Below are positions 28,401-43,400 of a stretch of 64,000 nt of DNA, in pieces (positions within the stretch are counted from its first letter, which is position 1; each line of letters starts with the position of its first letter). The translations under genes and the position numbers were made by a program. The notes under the pieces are model-generated. The model was not told the DNA's origin, searched no databases, and saw only the letters and a list, made by a program, of their open reading frames with translations. This stretch comes from Closterium sp. Naga37s-1 (Eukaryota; Streptophyta; Zygnematophyceae; Desmidiales; Closteriaceae). Location: assembly GCA_947471745.1 (NCBI GenBank), contig CANJKZ010000724.1:1054001-1118000 (forward strand), given 5' to 3'.

Positions 28401-31400
28401 CTTCAGAGTCGTTGGTCGTGATGGTGCCTCACCTCCGTTTCAGAGTCGTTGGTCGTGATGGTGCCTCACCTCCGTTTCAGAGTCGTTGGTCGTGATGGTG
28501 CCTCACCTCCGTTTCAGAGTCGTTGGTCGTGATGGTGCCTCACCTCCGTTTCAGAATCGTTGGTCGTGATGGTGCCTCACCTCCGTTTCAGAGTCGTTGG
28601 TCGTGATGGTGCCTCACCTCCGTTTCAGAGTCGTTGGTCGTGATGGTGCCTCATCTCCGTTTCCCAATCGTTGGTCGTGATGGTGCCTCACCTCCGTTTC
28701 AGAGTCGTTGGTCATGATGGTGCCTCACCTCCGTTTCAGAGTCGTTGGTCGTGATGGTGCCTCACCTCCGTTTCAGAGTCGTTGGTCGTGATGGTGCCTC
28801 ACCTCCGTTTCAGAGTCGTTGGTCGTGATGGTGCCTCACCTCCGTTTCAGAGTCGTTGGTCGTGATGGTGCCTCACCTCCGATTCAGAGTCGTTGGTCGT
28901 GATGGTGCCTCACCTCCGATTCAGAGTCGTTGGTCGTGATGGTGCCTCACCTCCGATTCAGAGTCGTTGGTCGTGATGGTGCCTCACCTCCGCTTCAGAG
29001 TCGTTGGTCGGGATGGTACCTCACCTCCGCTTCAGAGTCGTTGGTCGTGATGGTGCCTCACCTCCGCTTCAGAGTCGTTGGTCGTGATGGTGCCTCACCT
29101 CCGTTTCAGAGTCGTTGGTCATGATGGTGCCTAACCTCCGATTCAGAGTCGTTGGTCGTGATGGTGCCTCACCTCCGCTTCAGAGTCGTTGGTCGTGATG
29201 GTACCTCACCTCCGCTTCAGAGTCGTTGGTCGTGATGGTGCCTCACCTCCGATTCAGAGTCGTTGGTCGTGATGGTGCCTCACCTCCGATTCAGAGTCGT
29301 TGGTCGTGATGGTGCCTCACCTCCGATTCAGAGTCGTTGGTCGTGATGGTGCCTCACCTCCGCTTCAGAGTCGTTGGTCGTGATGGTACCTCACCTCCGC
29401 TTCAGAGTCGTTGGTCGTGATGGTGCCTCACCTCCGCTTCAGAGTCGTTGGTCGTGATGGTGCCTCACCTCCGTTTCAGAGTCGTTGGTCGTGATGGTGC
29501 CTCACCTCCGTTTCAGAGTCGTTGGTCGTGATGGTGCCTCACCTCCGTTTCAGAGTCGTTGGTCGTGATGGTGCCTCACCTCCGTTTCAGAATCGTTGGT
29601 CGTGATGGTGCCTCACCTCCGTTTCAGAGTCGTTGGTCGTGATGGTGCCTCACCTCCGTTTCAGAGTCGTTGGTCGTGATGGTGCCTCATCTCCGTTTCC
29701 CAATCGTTGGTCGTGATGGTGCCTCACCTCCGTTTCAGAGTCGTTGGTCATGATGGTGCCTCACCTCCGTTTCAGAGTCGTTGGTCGTGATGGTGCCTCA
29801 CCTCCGTTTCAGAGTCGTTGGTCGTGATGGTGCCTCACCTCCGATTCAGAGTCGTTGGTCGTGATGGTGCCTCACCTCCGATTCAGAGTCGTTGGTCGTG
29901 ATGGTGCCTGACCTCCGCTTCAGAGTCGTTGGTCGTGATGGTACCTCACCTCCGCTTCAGAGTCGTTGGTCGTGATGGTGCCTCACCTCCGCTTCAGAGT
30001 CGTTGGTCGTGATGGTGCCTCACCTCCGTTTCAGAGTCGTTGGTCATGATGGTGCCTAACCTCCGTTTCAGAGTCGTTGGTCATGATGGTGCCTCACCTC
30101 CGTTTCAGAGTCGTTGGTCGTGATGGTGCCTCACCTCCGTTTCAGAGTCGTTGATCATGATGGTGCCTCACCTCCGATTCAGAGTCGTTGGTCATGATCG
30201 TGCCTCACCTCCGATTCAGAGTCGTTGGTCATGATGGTGCCTCACCTCCGATTCAGAGTCGTTGGTCATGATGGTGCCTCACCTCCGATTCAGAGTCGTT
30301 GGTCGTGATGGTGCCTCACCTCCGCTTCAGAGTCGTTGGTCGTGATGGTGCCTCATCTCCGATTCAGAGTCGTTGGTCGTGATGGTGCCTCACCTCCGCT
30401 TCAGAGTCGTTGGTCGTGATGGTGCCTCACCTTCGGTTCAGAGTCGTTGGTCGTGATGGTGCCTCACCTCCGCTTCAGAGTCGTTGGTCGTGATGGTGCC
30501 TCACCTCCGTTTCAGAGTCGTTGGTCGTGATGGTGCCTCACCTCCGTTTCAGAGTCGTTGGTCGTGATGGTGCCTCACCTCCGTTTCAGAGTCGTTGGTC
30601 GTGATGGTGCCTCACCTCCGTTTCAGAGTCGTTGGTCGTGATGGTGCCTCACCTCCGTTTCAGAATCGTTGGTCGTGATGGTGCCTCACGTCCGTTTCAG
30701 AGTCGTTGGTCGTGATGGTGCCTCACCTCCGATTCAGAGTCGTTGGTCGTGATGGTGCCTCACCTCCGATTCAGAGTCGTTGGTCGTGATGGTGCCTAAC
30801 CTCCGAATCAGAGTCGTTGGTCGTGATGGTGCCTCACCTCCGATTCAGAGTCGTTGGTCGTGATGGTACCTCACCTCCGCTTCAGAGTCGTTGGTCGTGA
30901 TGGTGCCTCACCTCCGCTTCAGAGTCGTTGGTCGTGATGGTGCCTCACCTCCGTTTCAGAGTCGTTGGTCGTGATGGTGCCTCACCTCCGTTTCAGAGTC
31001 GTTGGTCGTGATGGTGCCTCACCTCCGCTTCAGAGTCGTTGGTCGTGCTTGTGCCTCTCCTCCGCTTCAGAGTCGTTGGTCGTGATGGTGCCTCACCTCC
31101 GTTTCAGAGTCGTTGGTCGTGATGGTGCCTCACCTCCGTTTCAGAGTCGTTGGTCGTGATGGTGCCTCACCTCCGTTTCAGAGTCGTTGGTCGTGATGGT
31201 GCCTCACCTCCGTTTCAGAGTCGTTGGTCGTGATGGTGCCTCACCTCCGTTTCAGAGTCGTTGGTCGTGATGGTGCCTCACCTCCGATTCAGAGTCGTTG
31301 GTTGGATGGTGCCTCACCTCCGATTCAGAGTCGCTGGTCGTGATGGTGCCTCACGTCCGTTTCAGAGTCGTTGGTCGTGATGGTGCCTCACCTCCGATTC

Positions 31401-34400
31401 AGAGTCGTTGGTCGTGATGGTGCCTCACCTCCGATTCAGAGTCGTTGGTCGTGATGGTGCCTCACCTCCGCTTCAGAGTCGTTGGTCGTGATGGTACCTC
31501 ACCTCCGCTTCAGAGTCGTTGGTCGTGATGGTGCTTCACCTCCGTATCAGAGTCGTTGGTCGTGATGGTGCCTCACCTCCGTTTCAGAGTCGTTGGTCGT
31601 GATGGTGCCTCACCTCCGTTTCAGAGTCGTTGGTCGTGATGGTGCCTCACCTCCGATTCAGAGTCGTTGGTCGTGCTGGTGCCTCACCTCCGATTCAAAG
31701 TCGTTGGTCGTGATGGTGCCTCACCTCCGATTCAGAGTCATTGGTCGTGATGGTGCCTCACCTCCGTTTCAGAGTCGTTGGTCATGATGGTGCCTCACCT
31801 CCGATTCAGAGTCGTTGGTGGTGATGGTGCCTCACCTCCGATTCAGAGTCGTTGGTCGTGATGGTTCCTCACCTCCGATTCAGAGTCGTTGGTCGTGATG
31901 GTGCCTCACCTCCGATTCAGAGTCGTTGGTCATGATGGTGCCTCACCTCCGATTCAGAGTCGTTGGTCATGATGGTGCCTCACCTCTGATTCAGAGTCGT
32001 TGGTCATAATGGTGCCTCACCTCCGATTCAGAGTCGTTGGTCGTGATGGTGCCTCACCTCCGATTCAGAGTCGTTGGTCGTGATGGTGCCTAACCTCCGA
32101 ATCAGAGTCGTTGGTCGTGATGGTGCCTCACCTCCGATTCAGAGTCGTTGGTCGTGATGGTACCTCACCTCCGCTTCAGAGTCGTTGGTCGTGATGGTGC
32201 CTCACCTCCGCTTCAGAGTCGTTGGTCGTGATGGTGCCTCACCTCCGTTTCAGAGTCGTTGGTCGTGATGGTGCCTCACCTCCGTTTCAGAGTCGTTGGT
32301 CGTGATGGTGCCTCACCTCCCTTTCAGAGTCGTTGGTCGTGATGGTGCCTCAGCTCCGTTTCAGAGTCGTTGGTCGTGATGGTGCCTCACCTCCGCTTCA
32401 GAGTCGTTGGTCGTGCTTGTGCCTCTCCTCCGCTTCAGAGTCGTTGGTCGTGATGGTGCCTCACCTCCGTTTCAGAGTCGTTGGTCGTGATGGTGCCTCA
32501 CCTCCGTTTCAGAGTCGTTGGTCGTGATGGTGCCTCACCTCCGTTTCAGAGTCGTTGGTCGTGATGGTGCCTCACCTCCGTATCAGAGTCGTTGGTTGTG
32601 ATGGTGCCTCACCTCCCTTTCAGAGTCGTTGGTCGTGATGGTGCCTCACCTCCGTTTCAGAGTCGTTGGTCGTGATGGTGCCTCACCTCCGTTTCAGAGT
32701 CGTTGGTCGTGATGGTGCCTCACCTCCGTTTCCCAATCGTTGGTCGTGATGGTGCCTCACCTCCGTTTCAGAGTCGTTGGTCGTGATGGTGCCTCACCTC
32801 CGATTCAGAGTCGTTGGTCGTGATGGTGCCTAACCTCCGAATCAGAGTCGTTGGTCGTGATGGTGCCTCACCTCCGATTCAGAGTCGTTGGTCGTGATGG
32901 TACCTCACCTCCGCTTCAGAGTCGTTGGTCGTGATGGTGCCTCACCTCCGCTTCAGAGTCGTTGGTCGTGATGGTGCCTCACCTCCGTTTCAGAGTCGTT
33001 GGTCGTGATGGTGCCTCACCTCCGTTTCAGAGTCGTTGGTCGTGATGGTGCCTCACCTCCGTATCAGAGTCGTTGGTTGTGATGGTGCCTCACCTCCCTT
33101 TCAGAGTCGTTGGTCGTGATGGTGCCTCACCTCCGTTTCAGAGTCGTTGGTCGTGATGGTGCCTCACCTCCGCTTCAGAGTCGTTGGTCGTGCTTGTGCC
33201 TCTCCTCCGCTTCAGAGTCGTTGGTCGTGATGGTGCCTCACCTCCGTTTGAGAGTCGTTGGTCGTGATGGTGCCTCACCTCCGTTTCAGAGTCGTTGGTC
33301 GTGATGGTGCCTCACCTCCGTTTCAGAGTCGTTGGTCGTGATGGTGCGTCACCTCCGTTTCCCAATCGTTGGTCGTGATGGTGCCTCACCTCCGTTTCAG
33401 AGTCGTTGGTCGTGATGGTGCCTCACCTCCGTTTCAGAGTCGTTGGTCGTGATGGTGCCTCACCTCCGATTCAGAGTCGTTGGTCGTGATGGTGCCTCAC
33501 CTCCGCTTCAGAGTCGTTGGTCGTGATGGTGCCTCACCTCCGGTTCAGAGTCGTTGGTCGTGATGGTGCCTCACCTCCGCTTCAGAGTCGTTGGTCGTGA
33601 TGGTGCCTCATCTCCGATTCAGAGTCGTTGGTCGTGATGGTGCCTCACCTCCGCTTCAGAGTCGTTGGTCGTGATGGTGCCTCACCTCCGATTCAGAGTC
33701 GTTGGTCGTGATGGTGCCTCACCTCCGCTTCAGAGTCGTTGGTCGTGATGGTGCCTCACCTCCGTTTCAGAGTCGTTGGTCGTGATGGTGCCTCACCTCC
33801 GTTTCAGAGTCGTTGGTCGTGATGGTGCCTCACCTCCGTATCAGAGTCGTTGGTTGTGATGGTGCCTCACCTCCCTTTCAGAGTCGTTGGTCGTGATGGT
33901 GCCTCACGTCCGTTTCAGAGTCGTTGGTCGTGATGGTGCCTCACCTCCGCTTCAGAGTCGTTGGTCGTGCTTGTGCCTCTCCTCCGCTTCAGAGTCGTTG
34001 GTCGTGATGGTGCCTCACCTCCGTTTCAGAGTCGTTGGTCGTGATGGTGCCTCACCTCCAGTCGTTGGTCGTGATGGTGCCTCACCTCCGTTTCAGAGTC
34101 GTTGGTCGTGATGGTGCCTCACCTCCGTATCAGAGTCGTTGGTTGTGATGGTGCCTCACCTCCCTTTCAGAGTCGTTGGTCGTGATGGTGCCTCACCTCC
34201 GTTTCAGAGTCGTTGGTCGTGATGGTGCCTCACCTCCGTTTCAGAGTCGTTGGTCGTGATGGTGCCTCACCTCCGTTTCCCAATCGTTGGTCGTGATGGT
34301 GCCTCACCTCCGTTTCAGAGTCGTTGGTCATGATGGTGCCTCACCTCCGTTTCAGAGTCGTTGGTCGTGATGGTGCCTCACCTCCGTTTCAGAGTCGTTG

Positions 34401-37400
34401 GTCGTGATGGTGCCTCACCTCCGTTTCAGAGTCGTTGGTCGTGATGGTGCCTCACCTCCGTTTCAGAGTCGTTGGTCGTGATGGTGCCTCACCTCCGTTT
34501 CAGAGTCGTTGGTCGTGATGGTGCCTCACCTCCCTTTCAGAGTCGTTGGTCGTGATGGTGCCTCACCTCCGTTTCAGAGTCGTTGGTCGTGATGGTGCCT
34601 CACCTCCGTTTCAGAGTCGTTGGTCGTGATGGTGCCTCACCTCCGATTCAGAGTCGTTGGTCGTGATGGTGCCTCACCTCCGATTCAGAGTCGTTGGTCG
34701 TGATGGTGCCTCACCTCCGTTTCAGAGTCGTTGGTCGTGATGGTGCCTCACCTCCGATTCAGAGTCGTTGGTCGTGATGGTGCCTCACCTCCGATTCAGA
34801 GTCGTTGGTCGTGATGGTGCCTCACCTCCGTTTCAGAGTCGTTGGTCGTGATGGTGCCTCACCTCCGTTTCAGAGTCGTTGGTCGTGATGGTACCTCACC
34901 TCCGCTTCAGAGTCGTTGGTCGTGATGGTGCCTCACCTCCGCTTCAGAGTCGTTGGTCGTGATGGTGCCTCACCTCCGCTTCAGAGTCGTTGGTCGTGAT
35001 GGTGCCTCACCTCCGCTTCAGAGTCGTTGGTTATGATGGTACCTCACCTCCGTTTCAGAGTCGTTGGTCGTGATGGTGCCTCACCTCCGTTTCAGAATCG
35101 TTGGTCGTGATGGTGCCTCACCTCCGTTTCAGAGTCGTTGGTCGTGATGGTGCCTCACCTCCGTTTCAGAGTCGTTGGTCGTGATGGTGCCTCACCTCCG
35201 ATTCAGAGTCGTTGGTCGTGATGGTGCCTCACCTCCGCTTCAGAGTCGTTGGTCGTGATGGTGCCTCACCTCCGGTTCAGAGTCGTTGGTCGTGATGGTG
35301 CCTCACCTCCCTTTCAGAGTCGTTGGTCGTGATGGTGCCTCACCTCCGTTTCAGAGTCGTTGGTCGTGATGGTGCCTCACCTCCGCTTCAGAGTCGTTGG
35401 TCGTGCTTGTGCCTCTCCTCCGCTTCAGAGTCGTTGGTCGTGATGGTGCCTCACCTCCGTTTGAGAGTCGTTGGTCGTGATGGTGCCTCACCTCCGTTTC
35501 AGAGTCGTTGGTCGTGATGGTGCCTCACCTCCGTTTCAGAGTCGTTGGTCGTGATGGTGCGTCACCTCCGTTTCCCAATCGTTGGTCGTGATGGTGCCTT
35601 ACCTCCGTTTCAGAGTCGTTGGTCGTGATGGTGCCTCACCTCCGTTTCAGAGTCGTTGGTCGTGATGGTGCCTCACCTCCGATTCAGAGTCGTTGGTCGT
35701 GATGGTGCCTCACCTCCGCTTCAGAGTCGTTGGTCGTGATGGTGCCTCACCTCCGGTTCAGAGTCGTTGGTCGTGATGGTGCCTCACCTCCGCTTCAGAG
35801 TCGTTGGTCGTGATGGTGCCTCATCTCCGATTCAGAGTCGTTGGTCGTGATGGTGCCTCACCTCCGCTTCAGAGTCGTTGGTCGAGATGGTGCCTCACCT
35901 CCGATTCAGAGTCGTTGGTCGTGATGGTGCCTCACCTCCGCTTCAGAGTCGTTGGTCGTGATGGTGCCTCACCTCCGTTTCAGAGTCGTTGGTCGTGATG
36001 GTGCCTCACCTCCGTTTCAGAGTCGTTGGTCGTGATGGTGCCTCACCTCCGTATCAGAGTCGTTGGTTGTGATGGTGCCTCACCTCCCTTTCAGAGTCGT
36101 TGGTCGTGATGGTGCCTCACGTCCGTTTCAGAGTCGTTGGTCGTGATGGTGCCTCACCTCCGCTTCAGAGTCGTTGGTCGTGCTTGTGCCTCTCCTCCGC
36201 TTCAGAGTCGTTGGTCGTGATGGTGCCTCACCTCCGTTTCAGAGTCGTTGGTCGTGATGGTGCCTCACCTCCGTTTCAGAGTCGTTGGTCGTGATGGTGC
36301 CTCACCTCCGTTTCAGAGTCGTTGGTCGTGATGGTGCCTCACCTCCGTATCAGAGTCGTTGGTTGTGATGGTGCCTCACCTCCCTTTCAGAGTCGTTGGT
36401 CGTGATGGTGCCTTACCTCCGTTTCAGAGTCGTTGGTCGTGATGGTGCCTCACCTCCGTTTCAGAGTCGTTGGTCGTGATGGTGCCTCACCTCCGTTTCC
36501 CAATCGTTGGTCGTGATGGTGCCTCATCTCCGTTTCAGAGTCGTTGGTCATGATGGTGCCTCACCTCCGTTTCAGAGTCGTTGGTCGTGATGGTGCCTCA
36601 CCTCCGTTTCAGAGTCGTTGGTCGTGATGGTGCCTCACCTCCGTTTCAGAGTCGTTGGTCGTGATGGTGCCTCACCTCCGTTTCAGAGTCGTTGGTCGTG
36701 ATGGTGCCTCACCTCCGTTTCAGAGTCGTTGGTCGTGATGGTGCCTCACCTCCGTTTCAGAGTCGTTGGTCGTGATGGTGCCTCACCACCCTTTCAGAGT
36801 CGTTGGTCGTGATGGTGCCTCACCTCCGTTTCAGAGTCGTTGGTCGTGATGGTGCCTCACCTCCGTTTCAGAGTCGTTGGTCGTAATGGTGCCTCACCTC
36901 CGATTCAGAGTCGTTGGTCGTGATGGTGCCTCACCTCCGATTCAGAGTCGTTGGTCGTGATGGTGCCTCACCTCCGTTTCAGAGTCGTTGGTCGTGATGG
37001 TGCCTCACCTCCGATTCAGAGTCGTTGGTCGTGATGGTGCCTCACCTCCGATTCAGAGTCGTTGGTCGTGATGGTGCCTCACCTCCGTTTCAGAGTCGTT
37101 GGTCGTGATGGTGCCTCACCTCCGTTTCAGAGTCGTTGGTCGTGATGGTACCTCACCTCCGCTTCAGAGTCGTTGGTCGTGATGGTGCCTCACCTCCGCT
37201 TCAGAGTCGTTGGTCGTGATGGTGCCTCACCTCCGCTTCAGAGTCGTTGGTCGTGATGGTGCCTCACCTCCGCTTCAGAGTCGTTGGTTATGATGGTACC
37301 TCACCTCCGTTTCAGAGTCGTTGGTCGTGATGGTGCCTCATCTCCGTTTCAGAATCGTTGGTCGTGATGGTGCCTCACCTCCGTTTCAGAGTCGTTGGTC

Positions 37401-40400
37401 GTGATGGTGCCTCACCTCCGTTTCAGAGTCGTTGGTCGTGATGGTGCCTCACCTCCGATTCAGAGTCGTTGGTCGTGATGGTGCCTCACCTCCGCTTCAG
37501 AGTCGTTGGTCGTGATGGTGCCTCACCTCCGGTTCAGAGTCGTTGGTCGTGATGGTGCCTCACCTCCGCTTCAGAGTCGTTGGTCGTGATGGTGCCTCAT
37601 CTCCGATTCAGAGTCGTTGGTCGTGATGGTGCCTCACCTCCGCTTCAGAGTCGTTGGTCGTGATGGTGCCTCACCTCCGGTTCAGAGTCGTTGGTCGTGA
37701 TGGTGCCTCACCTCCGCTTCAGAGTCGTTGGTCGTGATGGTGCCTCACCTCCGTTTCAGAGTCGTTGGTCGTGATGGTGCCTCACCTCCGTTTCAGAGTC
37801 GTTGGTCGTGATGGTGCCTCACCTCCGTTTCAGAGTCGTTGGTCGTGATGGTGCCTCACCTCCGTTTCAGAGTCGTTGGTCGTGATGGTGCCTCACCTCC
37901 GTTTCAGAATCGTTGGTCGTGATGAAGCCTCACCTCCGTTTCAGAGTCGTTGGTCGTGATGGTGCCTCACCTCCGTTTCAGAGTCGTTGGTCGTGATGGT
38001 GCCTCACCTCCGTTTCCCAATCGTTGGTCGTGATGGTGCCTCACCTCCGTTTCAGAGTCGTTGGTCATGATGGTGCCTCACCTCCGTTTCAGAATTTGGT
38101 CGTGATGGTGCCTCACCTCCTTTTCAGAGTCGTTGGTCGTGATGGTGCCTCACCTCCGTTTCAGAGTCGTTGGTCGTGATGGTGCCTCACCTCCGTTTCA
38201 GAGTCGTTGGTCATGATGGTGCCTCACCTCCGATTCAGAGTCGTTGGTCGTGATGGTGCCTCACCTCCGATTCAGAGTCGTTGGTCGTGATGGTGCCTCA
38301 CCTCCGATTCAGAGTCGTTGGTCGTGATGGTGCCTCACCTCCGCTTCAGAGTCGTTGGTCGTGATGGTACCTCACCTCCGCTTCAGAGTCGTTGGTCGTG
38401 ATGGTGCCTCACCTCCGCTTCAGAGTCGTTGGTCGTGATGGTGCCTCACCTCCGTTTCAGAGTCGTTGGTCATGATGGTGCCTAACCTCCGTTTCAGAGT
38501 CGTTGGTCATGATGGTGCCTCACCTCCGATTCAGAGTCGTTGGTCGTGATGGTGCCTCACCTCCGCTTCAGAGTCGTTGGTCGTGATGGTGCCTCATCTC
38601 CGATTCAGAGTCGTTGGTCGTGATGGTGCCTCACCTCCGCTTCAGAGTCGTTGGTCGTGATGGTGCCTCACCTCCGTTTCAGAGTCGTTGGTCGTGATGG
38701 TGCCTCACCTCCGTTTCAGAGTCGTTGATCATGATGGTGCCTCACCTCCGATTCAGAGTCGTTGGTCATGATGGTGCCTCACCTCCGATTCAGAGTCGTT
38801 GGTCATGATGGTGCCTCACCTCCGATTCAGAGTCGTTGGTCATGATGGTGCCTCACCTCCGATTCAGAGTCGTTGGTCGTGATGGTGCCTCACCTCCGCT
38901 TCAGAGTCGTTGGTCGTGATGGTGCCTCATCTCCGATTCAGAGTCGTTGGTCGTGATGGTGCCTCACCTCCGCTTCAGAGTCGTTGGTCGTGATGGTGCC
39001 TCACCTCCGGTTCAGAGTCGTTGGTCGTGATGGTGCCTCACCTCCGCTTCAGAGTCGTTGGTCGTGATGGTGCCTCACCTCCGTTTCAGAGTCGTTGGTC
39101 GTGATGGTGCCTCACCTCCGTTTCAGAGTCGTTGGTCGTGATGGTGCCTCACCTCCGTTTCAGAGTCGTTGGTCGTGATGGTGCCTCACCTCCGTTTCAG
39201 AATCGTTGGTCGTAATGGTGCCTCACGTCCGTTTCAGAGTCGTTGGTCGTGATGGTGCCTCACCTCCGATTCAGAGTCGTTGGTCGTGATGGTGCCTCAC
39301 CTCCGATTCAGAGTCGTTGGTCGTAATGGTGCCTAACCTCCGAATCAGAGTCGTTGGTCGTGATGGTGCCTCACCTCCGATTCAGAGTCGTTGGTCGTGA
39401 TGGTACCTCACCTCCGTTTCAGAGTCGTTGGTCGTGATGGTGCCTCACCTCCGCTTCAGAGTCGTTGGTCGTGATGGTGCCTCACCTCCGTTTCAGAGTC
39501 GTTGGTCGTGATGGTGCCTCACCTCCGTTTCAGAGTCGTTGGTCGTGATGGTGCCTCACCTCCCTTTCAGAGTCGTTGGTCGTGATGGTGCCTCACCTCC
39601 GTTTCAGAGTCGTTGGTCGTGATGGTGCCTCACCTCCGTTTCAGAGTCGTTGGTCGTGATGGTGCCTCACCTCCGTTTCAGAGTCGTTGGTCGTGATGGT
39701 GCCTCACCTCCGTTTCAGAGTCGTTGGTCGTGATGGTGCCTCACCTCCGTTTCAGAGTCGTTGGTCGTGATGGTGCCTCACCTCCCTTTCAGAGTCGTTG
39801 GTCGTGATGGTGCCTCACCTCCGTTTCAGAGTCGTTGGTCGTGATGGTGCCTCACCTCCGTTTCAGAGTCGTTGGTCGTGATGGTGCCTCACCTCCGATT
39901 CAGAGTCGTTGGTCGTAATGGTGCCTCACCTCCGATTCAGAGTCGTTGGTCGTGATGGTGCCTCACCTCCGTTTCAGAGTCGTTGGTCGTGATGGTGCCT
40001 CACCTCCGATTCAGAGTCGTTGGTCGTGATGGTGCCTCACCTCCGATTCAGAGTCGTTGGTCGTGATGGTGCCTCACCTCCGATTCAGAGTCGTTGGTCG
40101 TGATGGTGCCTCACCTCCGCTTCAGAGTCGTTGGTCGTGATGGTGCCTCACCTCCGCTTCAGAGTCGTTGGTCGTGATGGTGCCTCACCTCCGCTTCAGA
40201 GTCGTTGGTCGTGATGGTGCCTCACCTCCGCTTCAGAGTCGTTGGTTGTGATGGTGCCTCACCTCCGCTTCAGAGTCGTTGGTCGTGCTTGTGCCTCACC
40301 TCCGCTTCAGAGTCGTTGGTCGTGATGGTGCCTCACCTCCGTTTCAGAGTCGTTGGTCGTGATGGTGCCTCACCTCCCTTTCAGAGTCGTTGGTCGTGAT

Positions 40401-43400
40401 GGTGCCTCACCTCCGTTTCAGAGTCGTTGGTCGTGATGGTGCCTCACCTCCGTTTCAGAGTCGTTGGTCGTGATGGTGCCTCACCTCCGTTTCAGAGTCG
40501 TTGGTCGTGATGGTGCCTCACCTCCGTTTCAGAGTCGTTGGTCGTGATGGTGCCTCACCTCCGTTTCAGAGTCGTTGGTCGTGATGGTGCCTCACCTCCC
40601 TTTCAGAGTCGTTGGTCGTGATGGTGCCTCACCTCCGTTTCAGAGTCGTTGGTCGTGATGGTGCCTCACCTCCGTTTCAGAGTCGTTGGTCGTGATGGTG
40701 CCTCACCTCCGATTCAGAGTCGTTGGTCGTAATGGTGCCTCACCTCCGATTCAGAGTCGTTGGTCGTGATGGTGCCTCACCTCCGTTTCAGAGTCGTTGG
40801 TCGTGATGGTGCCTCACCTCCGATTCAGAGTCGTTGGTCGTGATGGTGCCTCACCTCCGATTCAGAGTCGTTGGTCGTGATGGTGCCTCACCTCCGTTTC
40901 AGAGTCGTTGGTCGTGATGGTGCCTCACCTCCGTTTCAGAGTCGTTGGTCGTGATGGTGCCTCACCTCCGCTTCAGAGTCGTTGGTCGTGATGGTGCCTC
41001 ACCTCCGCTTCAGAGTCGTTGGTCGTGATGGTGCCTCACCTCCGCTTCAGAGTCGTTGGTCGTGATGGTGCCTCACCTCCGCTTCAGAGTCGTTGGTTAT
41101 GATGGTACCTCACCTCCGTTTCAGAGTCGTTGGTCGTGATGGTGCCTCACCTCCGTTTCAGAATCGTTGGTCGTGATGGTGCCTCACCTCCGTTTCAGAG
41201 TCGTTGGTCGTGATGGTGCCTCACCTCCGTTTCAGAGTCGTTGGTCGTGATGGTGCCTCACCTCCCTTTCAGAGTCGTTGGTCGTGATGGTGCCTCACCT
41301 CCGCTTCAGAGTCGTTGGTCGTGATGGTGCCTCACCTCCGGTTCAGAGTCGTTGGTCGTGATGGTGCCTCACCTCCGCTTCAGAGTCGTTGGTCGTGATG
41401 GTGCCTCATCTCCGATTCAGAGTCGTTGGTCGTGATGGTGCCTCACCTCCGCTTCAGAGTCGTTGGTCGTGATGGTGCCTCACCTCCGGTTCAGAGTCGT
41501 TGGTCGTGATGGTGCCTCACCTCCGCTTCAGAGTCGTTGGTCGTGATGGTGCCTCACCTCCGTTTCAGAGTCGTTGGTCGTGATGGTGCCTCACCTCCGT
41601 TTCAGAGTCGTTGGTCGTGATGGTGCCTCACCTCCGTTTCAGAGTCGTTGGTCGTGATGGTGCCTCACCTCCGTTTCAGAGTCGTTGGTCGTGATGGTGC
41701 CTCACCTCCGTTTCAGAATCGTTGGTCGTGATGGTGCCTCACCTCCGTTTCAGAGTCGTTGGTCGTGATGGTGCCTCACCTCCGTTTCAGAGTCGTTGGT
41801 CGTGATGGTGCCTCACCTCCGTTTCCCAATCGTTGGTCGTGATGGTGCCTCACCTCCGTTTCAGAGTCGTTGGTCATGATGGTGCCTCACCTCCGTTTCA
41901 GAATTTGGTCGTGATGGTGCCTCACCTCCGTTTCAGAGTCGTTGGTCGTGATGGTGCCTCACCTCCGTTTCAGAGTCGTTGGTCGTGATGGTGCCTCACC
42001 TCCGTTTCAGAGTCGTTGGTCATGATGGTGCCTCACCTCCGATTCAGAGTCGTTGGTCGTGATGGTGCCTCACCTCCGATTCAGAGTCGTTGGTCGTGAT
42101 GGTGCCTCACCTCCGATTCAGAGTCGTTGGTCGTGATGGTGCCTCACCTCCGCTTCAGAGTCGTTGGTCGTGATGGTACCTCACCTCCGCTTCAGAGTCG
42201 TTGGTCGTGATGGTGCCTCACCTCCGCTTCAGAGTCGTTGGTCGTGATGGTGCCTCACCTCCGTTTCAGAGTCGTTGGTCATGATGGTGCCTAACCTCCG
42301 TTTCAGAGTCGTTGGTCATGATGGTGCCTCACCTCCGTTTCAGAGTCGTTGGTCGTGATGGTGCCTCACCTCCGTTTCAGAGTCGTTGATCATGATGGTG
42401 CCTCACCTCCGATTCAGAGTCGTTGGTCATGATGGTGCCTCACCTCCGATTCAGAGTCGTTGGTCATGATGGTGCCTCACCTCCGATTCAGAGTCGTTGG
42501 TCATGATGGTGCCTCACCTCCGATTCAGAGTCGTTGGTCGTGATGGTGCCTCACCTCCGCTTCAGAGTCGTTGGTCGTGATGGTGCCTCATCTCCGATTC
42601 AGAGTCGTTGGTCGTGATGGTGCCTCACCTCCGCTTCAGAGTCGTTGGTCGTGATGGTGCCTCACCTCCGGTTCAGAGTCGTTGGTCGTGATGGTGCCTC
42701 ACCTCCGCTTCAGAGTCGTTGGTCGTGATGGTGCCTCACCTCCGTTTCAGAGTCGTTGGTCGTGATGGTGCCTCACCTCCGCTTCAGAGTCGTTGGTCGT
42801 GATGGTGCCTCACCTCCGTTTCAGAGTCGTTGGTCGTGATGGTGCCTCACCTCCGTTTCAGAGTCGTTGGTCGTGATGGTGCCTCACCTCCGTTTCAGAA
42901 TCGTTGGTCGTGATGGTGCCTCACGTCCGTTTCAGAGTCGTTGGTCGTGATGGTGCCTCACCTCCGATTCAGAGTCGTTGGTCGTGATGGTGCCTCACCT
43001 CCGATTCAGAGTCGTTGGTCGTGATGGTGCCTAACCTCCGAATCAGAGTCGTTGGTCGTGATGGTGCCTCACCTCCGATTCAGAGTCGTTGGTCGTGATG
43101 GTACCTCACCTCCGCTTCAGAGTCGTTGGTCGTGATGGTGCCTCACCTCCGCTTCAGAGTCGTTGGTCGTGATGGTGCCTCACCTCCGTTTCAGAGTCGT
43201 TGGTCGTGATGGTGCCTCACCTCCGCTTCAGAGTCGTTGGTCGTGCTTGTGCCTCTCCTCCGCTTCAGAGTCGTTGGTCGTGATGGTGCCTCACCTCCTT
43301 TTCAGAGTCGTTGGTCGTGATGGTGCCTCACCTCCGTTTCAGAGTCGTTGGTCGTGATGGTGCCTCACCTCCGTTTCAGAGTCGTTGGTCGTGATGGTGC